Assembly (NCBI RefSeq): GCF_029866485.1
Contig: NZ_CP092332.1
Coordinates: 2,170,001-2,234,000 of the forward strand
Direction of reading: 5' to 3'
Length of the DNA: 64,000 bases
Source of the DNA: Flavobacterium keumense
GTDB lineage: Bacteria; Bacteroidota; Bacteroidia; Flavobacteriales; Flavobacteriaceae
The position numbers and the translations under genes were made by a program. This document shows positions 28,601-40,600 of the stretch, piece by piece. The first letter of the stretch is position 1, and every line of letters starts with the position of its first letter. The notes under the pieces are model-generated. The model saw nothing but the letters and a program-made list of their open reading frames with translations, had not been told where the DNA came from and ran no database searches.

Positions 28601-31600
28601 CCGGTGTAGGCTAAAGTAGTAGGTGCTGCATCATTAACAGTGATGTTAATAGTCGCTGTAGTACTACCTCCTGTATTAGTAGCCGTAATAGTATACGTAG
28701 CTGAAGCAGTTACTGCTGTTGGTGTGCCTGTAATGGCTCCTGTAGCAGTGTTCAAGCTCAAGCCTGCTGGTAATGCTGGCGATACTGAGTAGCTCACTAC
28801 TGTTCCACCACCATTCGTAGGGGCTGCAATAGCCGTAATAGCCGTGCCCTTGGTATAGGTAAACGGTGAACCGGTGTAGGCTAAAGTAGTAGGTGCTGCA
28901 TCATTAACAGTGATGTTAATGCTGGCTGTTGTGCTTCCACCTGTGTTGGTAGCCGTAATCGTGTATGAAGCTGATGCGGTTACTGCAGTTGGTGTTCCTG
29001 TAATGGCTCCTGTAGCGGTGTTCAAGCTCAAGCCTGCTGGTAATGCTGGCGATACTGAGTAGCTCACTACTGTTCCACCACCATTCGTAGGGGCTGCAAT
29101 AGCCGTAATAGCCGTGCCCTTGGTATAGGTAAACGGTGAACCGGTGTAGGCTAAAGTAGTAGGTGCTGCATCATTAACAGTGATGTTAATGCTGGCTGTT
29201 GTGCTTCCACCTGTGTTGGTAGCCGTAATCGTGTATGAAGCTGATGCGGTTACTGCTGTTGGTGTGCCTGTAATGGCTCCTGTAGCAGTGTTCAAGCTCA
29301 AGCCTGCTGGTAATGCTGGCGATACTGAGTAGCTCACTACTGTTCCACCACCATTCGTAGGGGCTGCAATAGCCGTGATAGCGGTACCCTTGGTATAGGT
29401 AAACGGTGAACCGGTGTAGGCTAAAGTAGTAGGTGCTGCATCATTAACAGTGATGTTAATAGTCGCTGTAGTACTACCTCCTGTATTAGTAGCCGTAATG
29501 GTATACGTAGCTGAAGCAGTTACTGCTGTTGGTGTGCCTGTAATGGCTCCTGTAGCAGTGTTCAAGCTCAAGCCTGCTGGTAATGCTGGCGATACTGAGT
29601 AGCTCACTACTGTTCCACCACCATTCGTAGGGGCTGCAATAGCCGTAATAGCCGTGCCCTTGGTATAGGTAAACGGTGAACCGGTGTAGGCTAAAGTAGT
29701 AGGTGCTGCATCATTAACAGTGATGTTAATAGTCGCTGTAGTACTACCTCCTGTATTAGTAGCCGTAATAGTATACGTAGCTGAAGCAGTTACTGCTGTT
29801 GGTGTGCCTGTAATGGCTCCTGTAGCAGTGTTCAAGCTCAAGCCTGCTGGTAATGCTGGCGATACTGAGTAGCTTGTTGGAGTACCTCCTGAGTTGGTAG
29901 GTGCTGCAATAGCCGTAATAGCCGTGCCTTTGGTATAGGTAAACGGTGAACCTGTGTACACTAAAGTAGTAGGTGCTGCATCATTAACAGTGATGTTAAT
30001 AGTCGCTGTAGTACTACCTCCTGTATTAGTAGCCGTAATAGTATACGTAGCTGAAGCAGTTACTGCTGTTGGTGTGCCTGTAATGGCTCCTGTAGCAGTG
30101 TTCAAGCTCAAGCCTGCTGGTAATGCTGGCGATACTGAGTAGCTTGTTGGAGTACCTCCTGAGTTAGTTGGTGCTGCAATAGCCGTAATAGCCGTGCCTT
30201 TGGTATAGGTGAACGGTGAACCTGTGTACACTAAAGTAGATGGCGCAACATCATTAACAGTGATGTTAATGCTGGCTGTTGTGCTTCCACCTGTGTTGGT
30301 AGCCGTAATCGTGTATGAAGCTGATGTAGCTAACGCGCTCGGTGTTCCTGTAATGGCTCCTGTAGCGGTGTTCAAGCTCAAGCCTGCTGGTAAGGCTGGT
30401 GATACTGAGTAGCTTGTTGGAGTACCTCCTGAGTTGGTAGGTGCTGCGATAGCCGTGATAGCGGTACCCTTGGTATAGGTAAACGGTGAACCGGTGTAGG
30501 CTAAAGTAGTAGGTGCTGCATCATTCACAGTGATACTTAAAGTAGTCGTGGTGCTGCCTCCTGTATTAGTAGCCGTAATAGTATACGTAGCTGAAGCAGT
30601 TACTGCTGTTGGTGTGCCTGTAATGGCTCCTGTAGCAGTATTCAAGCTCAAGCCTGCTGGTAATGCTGGTGATACTGAGTAGCTTGTTGGAGTACCTCCT
30701 GAGTTGGTAGGTGCTGCGATAGCCGTGATAGCGGTACCCTTGGTATAGGTAAACGGTGAACCGGTGTACACTAAAGTAGTAGGTGCTGCATCATTAACAG
30801 TGATGTTAATAGTCGCTGTAGTACTACCTCCTGTATTAGTAGCCGTAATAGTATACGTAGCTGAAGCAGTTACTGCTGTTGGTGTGCCTGTAATGGCTCC
30901 TGTAGCGGTGTTCAAGCTCAAGCCTGCTGGTAAGGCTGGTGATACTGAGTAGCTCACTACTGTTCCACCACCATTAGTTGGTGCTGCAATCGGAGCGATC
31001 GCAGTTCCTTTGGTATAGGTAAACGGTGAACCGGTGTACACTAAAGTAGTAGGTGCTGCATCATTAACAGTGATGTTAATAGTCGCTGTAGTACTACCTC
31101 CTGTATTAGTAGCCGTAATAGTATACGTAGCCGATGCGGTTACTGCAGTTGGTGTGCCTGTAATGGCTCCTGTAGCAGTATTCAAGCTCAAGCCTGCTGG
31201 TAATGCTGGTGATACTGCATAGCTCACTACTGTTCCACCACCATTAGTTGGTGCTGCAATCGGAGCGATCGCAGTTCCTTTGGTATAGGTAAACGGTGAA
31301 CCGGTGTACACTAAAGTAGTAGGTGCTGCATCATTAACAGTGATGTTAATAGTCGCTGTAGTACTACCTCCTGTATTAGTAGCCGTAATAGTATACGTAG
31401 CTGAAGCAGTTACTGCTGTTGGTGTGCCTGTAATGGCTCCTGTAGCAGTGTTCAAGCTCAAGCCTGCTGGTAATGCTGGCGATACTGAGTAGCTCACTAC
31501 TGTTCCACCACCATTCGTAGGGGCTGCAATAGCCGTGATAGCGGTACCCTTGGTATAGGTAAACGGTGAACCGGTGTAGGCTAAAGTAGTAGGTGCTGCA

Positions 31601-34600
31601 TCATTAACAGTGATGTTAATAGTCGCTGTAGTACTACCTCCTGTATTAGTAGCCGTAATGGTATACGTAGCTGAAGCAGTTACTGCTGTTGGTGTGCCTG
31701 TAATGGCTCCTGTAGCAGTGTTCAAGCTCAAGCCTGCTGGTAATGCTGGCGATACTGAGTAGCTCACTACTGTTCCACCACCATTCGTAGGGGCTGCAAT
31801 AGCCGTAATAGCCGTGCCCTTGGTATAGGTAAACGGTGAACCGGTGTAGGCTAAAGTAGTAGGTGCTGCATCATTAACAGTGATGTTAATAGTCGCTGTA
31901 GTACTACCTCCTGTATTAGTAGCCGTAATAGTATACGTAGCTGAAGCAGTTACTGCTGTTGGTGTGCCTGTAATGGCTCCTGTAGCAGTGTTCAAGCTCA
32001 AGCCTGCTAGTAATGCTGGCGATACTGAGTAGCTTGTTGGAGTACCTCCTGAGTTGGTAGGTGCTGCAATAGCCGTAATAGCCGTGCCTTTGGTATAGGT
32101 AAACGGTGAACCTGTGTACACTAAAGTAGTAGGTGCTGCATCATTAACAGTGATGTTAATAGTCGCTGTAGTACTACCTCCTGTATTAGTAGCCGTAATA
32201 GTATACGTAGCTGAAGCAGTTACTGCTGTTGGTGTGCCTGTAATGGCTCCTGTAGCAGTGTTCAAGCTCAAGCCTGCTGGTAATGCTGGCGATACTGAGT
32301 AGCTTGTTGGAGTACCTCCTGAGTTAGTTGGTGCTGCAATAGCCGTAATAGCCGTGCCTTTGGTATAGGTGAACGGTGAACCTGTGTACACTAAAGTAGA
32401 TGGCGCAACATCATTAACAGTGATGTTAATGCTGGCTGTTGTGCTTCCACCTGTGTTGGTAGCCGTAATCGTGTATGAAGCTGATGTAGCTAACGCGCTC
32501 GGTGTTCCTGTAATGGCTCCTGTAGCGGTGTTCAAGCTCAAGCCTGCTGGTAAGGCTGGTGATACTGAGTAGCTTGTTGGAGTACCTCCTGAGTTGGTAG
32601 GTGCTGCGATAGCCGTGATAGCGGTACCCTTGGTATAGGTAAACGGTGAACCGGTGTAGGCTAAAGTAGTAGGTGCTGCATCATTAACAGTGATGTTAAT
32701 AGTCGCTGTAGTACTACCTCCTGTATTAGTAGCCGTAATAGTATACGTAGCTGAAGCAGTTACTGCTGTTGGTGTGCCTGTAATGGCTCCTGTAGCAGTA
32801 TTCAAGCTCAAGCCTGCTGGTAATGCTGGTGATACTGAGTAGCTTGTTGGAGTACCTCCTGAGTTGGTAGGTGCTGCGATAGCCGTGATAGCGGTACCCT
32901 TGGTATAGGTAAACGGTGAACCGGTGTACACTAAAGTAGTAGGTGCTGCATCATTAACAGTGATGTTAATAGTCGCTGTAGTACTACCTCCTGTATTAGT
33001 AGCCGTAATAGTATACGTAGCTGAAGCAGTTACTGCTGTTGGTGTGCCTGTAATGGCTCCTGTAGCGGTGTTCAAGCTCAAGCCTGCTGGTAATGCTGGT
33101 GATACGGCATAGCTTGTTGGAGTACCTCCTGAGTTGGTAGGTGCTGCAATAGCCGTGATAGCGGTACCCTTGGTATAGGTAAACGGTGAACCGGTGTAGG
33201 CTAAAGTAGTAGGTGCTGCATCATTAACAGTGATGTTAATAGTCGCTGTAGTACTACCTCCTGTATTAGTAGCCGTAATAGTATACGTAGCTGAAGCAGT
33301 TACTGCTGTTGGTGTGCCTGTAATGGCTCCTGTAGCAGTGTTCAAGCTCAAGCCTGCTGGTAATGCTGGCGATACTGAGTAGCTCACTACTGTTCCACCA
33401 CCATTCGTAGGGGCTGCAATAGCCGTAATAGCGGTACCTTTGGTATAGGTAAACGGTGAACCTGTGTACACTAAAGTAGATGGCGCAACATCATTAACAG
33501 TGATGTTAATGCTGGCTGTTGTGCTTCCACCTGTGTTGGTAGCCGTAATCGTGTATGAAGCTGATGTAGCTAACGCGCTCGGTGTTCCTGTAATGGCTCC
33601 TGTAGCGGTGTTCAAGCTCAAGCCTGCTGGTAAGGCTGGTGATACTGAGTAGCTCACTACTGCTCCACCACCATTAGTTGGTGCTGCGATAGCCGTGATA
33701 GCCGTGCCTTTGGTATAGGTAAACGGTGAACCTGTGTACACTAAAGTAGATGGCGCAACATCATTCACAGTGATGTTAATAGTTGCTGTAGTACTACCTC
33801 CTGTATTAGTAGCCGTAATCGAATAAGTAGCTGATGCACTTACTGCTGTCGGTGTGCCTGTAATGGCTCCTGTAGCGGTGTTCAAGCTCAAGCCTGCTGG
33901 TAAGGCTGGTGATACTGAGTAGCTCACTACTGCTCCACCACCATTAGTTGGTGCTGCAATCGGAGCGATCGCAGTTCCTTTGGTATAGGTAAACGGTGAA
34001 CCGGTGTACGTAAGCGCCGATGGGGCGATATCTTTAACAGTGATGTTAATAGTCGCTGTAGTACTACCTCCTGTATTAGTAGCCGTAATGGTATACGTAG
34101 CTGAAGCAGTTACTGCTGTCGGTGTGCCTGTAATGGCTCCTGTAGCAGTATTCAAGCTCAAGCCTGCTGGTAATGCTGGCGATACTGAGTAGCTTGTTGG
34201 AGTACCTCCTGAGTTAGTTGGTGCTGCGATAGCCGTGATAGCAGTGCCTTTGGTATAGGTAAACGGTGAACCGGTGTAGGCTAAAGTAGTAGGTGCTGCA
34301 TCATTCACAGTGATGTTAATAGTTGCTGTAGTACTACCTCCTGTATTAGTAGCCGTAATCGTGTATGAAGCTGATGTAGCTAACGCGCTCGGTGTTCCTG
34401 TAATGGCTCCTGTAGCGGTGTTCAAGCTCAAGCCTGCTGGTAAGGCTGGTGATACTGAGTAGCTCACTACTGCTCCACCACCATTAGTTGGTGCTGCAAT
34501 CGGAGCGATCGCAGTTCCTTTGGTATAGGTGAACGGTGAACCTGTGTACACTAAAGTAGATGGCGCAACATCATTCACAGTGATGTTAATGCTTGCAGAT

Positions 34601-37600
34601 GTGCTACCAAATCCATTAGTAGCCGTAATCGAGTAAGTAGCTGATGCACTTACTGCCGTCGGTGTGCCTGTAATGGCTCCTGTAGCAGTGTTCAAGCTCA
34701 AGCCTGCTGGTAATGCTGGTGATACTGCGTAGCTTGTTGGAGTACCACCTGTACTGCTAGGCGCTGCAACCGGAGTGATCGCAGTGTTTCTTGTGTACGT
34801 GAACGGTGAACCTGTGTAAACTAAATTTGAAGGTGACAATGAATAAAAGACACCCTGATTACCTTCTAAAGTCTGTTTGTCAACTGTTGATAAAATCTGA
34901 GAGAAAACAATAGATTCACTAATGAAACCTTCACTAGCAAATGTTTGTAAAGAACCATTATTATCAAATGCACCAATTGTAAACCTTCCTGAGGGATTTT
35001 CTATAGCTGAAGTTTCTCCTGAATCTATGGTAGACTGACTACCATTTAAAAATAATCTTGTTAAATTAGAATTAACCCCAGAGGCCTCTTGTGTTAAGGA
35101 TACTATATTAAGACTATTTGCCGTAACAAAAGAGTTAGATGTCAAATTAGCAACATTTCTCTTTGACGCAATTAGATTTCCTCCAACTCCAATTCTAAAG
35201 CCGATACCATTTCCTGAGCCCATATGAGACATACCCAGGTTACTAGTAGTTAAATTATCAAGTCCTGCAACATTAATAATACTAGCTGGTAAACCTATTG
35301 AAGCACTTGTATTTTGAAGGTAGGTCACAACAGTAGCAGGCAAATAAACAACAGGCTTACCTGCTCTTGTAATCAAACTACCATTGGTTATAATACTAGG
35401 CTGATTTGATGTAGTTGCTTGGGAAATATCTCTGCTATTTCCACTTTGATCATACCAAATAGCAACAGTTGCACTAATAGAACCTGATATAATCGAGCTT
35501 AAAGTATTACCACCATTTATACCCGTAGACGTAGAATTAAATGTAGAATAAGCAGCTGATATAGGCGAAGAGGTTGAGAAAGATTTACTTGCTGTGTTAT
35601 CTGGATAAACATCATAATAATTTGTCCCTACTGTTATACGAACTAATGGTCCATTATAGGTACTGCTTAACTTTCTTAATGAATATGCAGCTGATGAAGG
35701 TGTCGATGAACTCAAACCTGCTAAATCAAGTGCAATGTCATTTACAGCAATACTTATTGTAGCTGTCGTACTTCCTCCTGTGTTCGTAGCCGTAATCGAA
35801 TAAGTAGCTGATGCACTTACTGCTGTCGGTGTGCCTGTAATGGCTCCTGTAGCGGTGTTCAAGCTCAAGCCTGCTGGTAATGCTGGTGATACTGAGTAGC
35901 TCACTACTGCTCCACCACCATTAGTTGGTGCTGCGATAGCCGTGATAGCCGTGCCTTTGGTATAGGTAAACGGTGAACCTGTGTAGGCTAAAGTAGTAGG
36001 TGCAATGTCATTAACAGTGATGTTAATAGTTGCTGTAGTACTACCTCCTGTATTAGTAGCCGTAATCGTGTATGAAGCTGATGTAGCTAACGCGCTCGGT
36101 GTTCCTGTAATGGCTCCTGTAGCAGTGTTCAAGCTCAAGCCTGCTGGTAAGGCTGGTGATACTGAGTAGCTCACTACTGTTCCACCACCATTAGTTGGTG
36201 CTGCGATAGCCGTGATAGCAGTGCCTTTGGTATAGGTAAACGGTGAACCGGTGTACGTAAGCGCCGATGGGGCGATATCTTTAACAGTGATGTTAATAGT
36301 CGCTGTAGTACTACCTCCTGTATTAGTAGCCGTAATAGTATACGTAGCTGAAGCAGTTACTGCTGTTGGTGTGCCTGTAATGGCTCCTGTAGCAGTGTTC
36401 AAGCTCAAGCCTGCTGGTAATGCTGGTGATACGGCATAGCTTGTTGGAGTACCTCCTGAGTTGGTAGGTGCTGCAATAGCCGTGATAGCGGTACCCTTGG
36501 TATAGGTAAACGGTGAACCGGTGTAGGCTAAAGTAGTAGGTGCTGCATCATTAACAGTGATGTTAATAGTCGCTGTAGTACTACCTCCTGTATTAGTAGC
36601 CGTAATAGTATACGTAGCTGAAGCAGTTACTGCTGTTGGTGTGCCTGTAATGGCTCCTGTAGCAGTGTTCAAGCTCAAGCCTGCTGGTAATGCTGGCGAT
36701 ACTGAGTAGCTCACTACTGTTCCACCACCATTCGTAGGGGCTGCAATAGCCGTAATAGCCGTGCCCTTGGTATAGGTAAACGGTGAACCGGTGTAGGCTA
36801 AAGTAGTAGGTGCTGCATCATTAACAGTGATGTTAATAGTCGCTGTAGTACTACCTCCTGTATTAGTAGCCGTAATAGTATACGTAGCTGAAGCAGTTAC
36901 TGCTGTTGGTGTGCCTGTAATGGCTCCTGTAGCAGTGTTCAAGCTCAAGCCTGCTGGTAATGCTGGCGATACTGCATAGCTAACTACTGTTCCACCACCA
37001 TTCGTAGGGGCTGCAATAGCCGTAATAGCCGTGCCTTTGGTATAGGTAAACGGTGAACCGGTGTACGTAAGCGCCGATGGGGCGATATCTTTAACAGTGA
37101 TGTTAATAGTCGCTGTAGTACTACCTCCTGTATTAGTAGCCGTAATAGTATACGTAGCTGAAGCAGTTACTGCTGTTGGTGTTCCTGTAATGGCTCCTGT
37201 AGCGGTGTTCAAGCTCAAGCCTGCTGGTAATGCTGGCGATACTGAGTAGCTCACTACTGCTCCACCACCATTAGTTGGTGCTGCGATAGCCGTGATAGCC
37301 GTGCCTTTGGTATAGGTAAACGGTGAACCTGTGTAGGCTAAAGTAGTAGGTGCTGCATCATTCACAGTGATACTTAAAGTAGTCGTGGTGCTGCCTCCTG
37401 TATTAGTAGCCGTAATGGTATACGTAGCCGATGCGGTTACTGCAGTTGGTGTGCCTGTAATGGCTCCTGTAGCAGTGTTCAAGCTCAAGCCTGCTGGTAA
37501 TGCTGGTGATACGGCATAGCTAACTACTGTTCCACCACCATTAGTTGGTGCTGCAATCGGAGCGATCGCAGTTCCTTTGGTATAGGTGAACGGTGAACCT

Positions 37601-40600
37601 GTGTACACTAAAGTAGATGGCGCAACATCATTAACAGTGATGTTAATGCTGGCTGTTGTGCTTCCACCTGTGTTGGTAGCCGTAATCGTGTATGAAGCTG
37701 ATGTAGCTAACGCGCTCGGTGTTCCTGTAATGGCTCCTGTAGCGGTGTTCAAGCTCAAGCCTGCTGGTAAGGCTGGTGATACTGAGTAGCTCACTACTGC
37801 TCCACCACCATTAGTTGGTGCTGCGATAGCCGTGATAGCCGTGCCTTTGGTATAGGTAAACGGTGAACCTGTGTACACTAAAGTAGATGGCGCAACATCA
37901 TTCACAGTGATGTTAATAGTTGCTGTAGTACTACCTCCTGTATTAGTAGCCGTAATCGTGTATGAAGCTGATGTAGCTAACGCGCTCGGTGTTCCTGTAA
38001 TGGCTCCTGTAGCGGTGTTCAAGCTCAAGCCTGCTGGTAAGGCTGGTGATACTGAGTAGCTCACTACTGCTCCACCACCATTAGTTGGTGCTGCAATCGG
38101 AGCGATCGCAGTTCCTTTGGTATAGGTAAACGGTGAACCGGTGTACGTAAGCGCCGATGGGGCGATATCTTTAACAGTGATGTTAATAGTCGCTGTAGTA
38201 CTACCTCCTGTATTAGTAGCCGTAATGGTATACGTAGCTGAAGCAGTTACTGCTGTCGGTGTGCCTGTAATGGCTCCTGTAGCAGTATTCAAGCTCAAGC
38301 CTGCTGGTAATGCTGGCGATACTGAGTAGCTTGTTGGAGTACCTCCTGAGTTAGTTGGTGCTGCGATAGCCGTGATAGCAGTGCCTTTGGTATAGGTAAA
38401 CGGTGAACCGGTGTAGGCTAAAGTAGTAGGTGCTGCATCATTCACAGTGATACTTAAAGTAGTCGTGGTGCTGCCTCCTGTATTAGTAGCCGTAATGGTA
38501 TACGTAGCCGATGCGGTTATTGCTGTCGGTGTACCTGTAATGGCTCCTGTAGCAGTGTTCAAGCTCAAGCCTGCTGGTAATGCTGGTGATACTGAGTAGC
38601 TAACAATTGGACCTCCTGCATTTGTAGGCGCTGCAATCGGTGTGATCGCAGTGTTTCTTGTGTACGTGAACGGTGAACCAATATAGGTAAGCGCTGATGG
38701 TGCTAAATCAGTAACAGAATAATAAACCCCTTGATTTGTCTCTAACAAAGTTCTACTAACCGTGCTTGGGAATGCTATAAATTCAGAAATAGTTCCATTC
38801 AATGGAAAAGTTCCACCTGGTGCATTAAATAATGTAATATTGTTACTAGAACCTGTCGCTGTGCTAGCAGAAGAACTAGCTATTTGTGTTCCATTTGAAT
38901 ATAGTAAACCTGTCGGAAAAACTGCTGAATAGATTCTTAAGTTTGATGTTGCTTCTGATGCTGAAGTAGAAATAACAGTAGCTCCATTAGCTAAAGCTTC
39001 AAAATTATCACTAGGATTCAATCTAAAATAGGACAATGGTCCTGCTTGTTGCATGAATGCAGAGTATGTTGAGGAAGCCGTCCCCGAACGACCTACTATA
39101 CTTACTTGATTCATCGTTACAGGTGATACAGGCGATACATCTAATCTTGTGAAAGAAGCAACAGATGAAAGTATACTCGGTCTATTATTCATCTTTATTA
39201 CTGCTCCTGATGCTGCAATTTGTGGTTGGCTTGATAAAGTAGTATTGCTTAGATGATTACCATAACCACTTTGATCATACCAGGTATCAACATAACCATT
39301 ACCATTTCCTAAATTTACAAAAGATACTAATGAAGCCTCATCTAAATTATCTCCAACAAAACCAATATCAAGTGTGTTGTTCAAACTATTACGTACTTTA
39401 ATTGCACTACCAGTATAAGAAGAACTAAGTTTACGCAAAGAATAGGCTAAACTTGCTTTTACTGGTGATGAGTTTAGCCCAATTTTATCTAATACAATGG
39501 CACCAATTTCAATGTTGATATTAGCTGTGGCACTTCCTCCTGTATTAATTGCTGTAATCGTGTAAGATGTTGAAGCTGTTACTGCAGTCGGAGTTCCTGT
39601 AATAGCACCTGTAGCTGTATTCAAGCTTAAACCTGCTGGCAAGCTTGGACTTACTGAATAACTTGTAGGTGTACCTCCACCATTGGTAGGGGCTGCAATC
39701 GCGGTAATAGCAGTTCCTTTACCAAAAAGGAAGACAGAACCAGAATAAGTCAATGCAGAGGGTGCCACATCATTAACAGTGATGTTAATGCTTGCTGTAG
39801 TACTACCTCCAATATTAGTAGCCGTAATCGTGTAAGAAGCTGAAGCCGTTATTGCTGTTGGTATTCCTGTAATAGAACCTGTAACGGTATTCAAGGCTAA
39901 ACCGGCTGGTAAAGCTGGGCTTACAGAGTAGCTTGTTGGGGTACCTCCAGAATTCGTAGGGGCTGCAATTGCTGCAATCGCAGTACCTTTTGTATAGGTA
40001 AACGTTGAACCTGAATAGGATAGATTCGAAGGAGGTAAAGAATAGTAAACAGATTGACTAGAATTTACACTTGTTCTGTTAGTAGAGGTAAAAGCTTGAT
40101 CAAAAATAACAACTTCAGAAAGGCTACCTGTCCAACCTTCAGTTGTATTAGCCGTATGACCAAAAATACGTACCCTTGAAGCCCCAAAACTACCTGTTGA
40201 TGAAACAACAGAACCTGTTACACCATTAACATACATCGTACTATTACTACCATCATATACACTCGTTGCAGTAAATAAGGTATTAAGTAAAACTGTAGAG
40301 GATCCATTAGCCAGTGAATTTCTATAAGATAAAATAGCATTAAGTGCGCCATTTCTACCAAGAAAAGTAGAAGTAATACTATTAAAATCGGATGCACCTG
40401 AACTTGCAGCCAATGAAATCAAACGACCCGAATTAGATGTTCCTGATTGCATTGCGGCAACAACATTTGTAACTAATGAATTAGTTGAAATAGTAGTAGA
40501 TAAATCTAAAAATTGACTATTCGCGGTGGTAGTTATCGTAGGCTTATTATTGAATAGTTCTAGAACCCCTGCATTAACAATACGAGGTTGATTTGCGTTT

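Larger units (their letters stand above)
24035..34838 (-). repeat. Array of 40 exact-period 270-bp repeats (90-aa Ig-like units)
   Basis: The span equals 40 units of 270 bp, and conserved landmarks recur at exact 270-bp steps over at least 36 consecutive intervals with no net indel. Each unit runs from AAPTTLAYTGSPFTYTKG, through ALPAGLSLNTATGAITGTP, to TINITVND. Differences between units are limited to a few alternative cassettes (NSGGTPTSY or NGGGTVVSY or NGGGAVVSY; TAITAI or TAIAPI; TAVTASATY or SALATSASY; linker DAAPTTLAY, DVAPSTLVY or DIAPSALTY). Confidence 0.97.

Noticed and set aside
24035..34838. CRISPR-like regularly spaced repeats
   Set aside because: The unit is 270 bp, fully coding in one frame, with no short repeat/spacer structure and no cas genes.
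24284..38329. Many 62- to 67-codon plus-strand frames recurring every 270 bp
   Set aside because: They are antisense shadows of the adhesin repeats: all are near-copies, spaced exactly like the repeat unit, with no independent start context.
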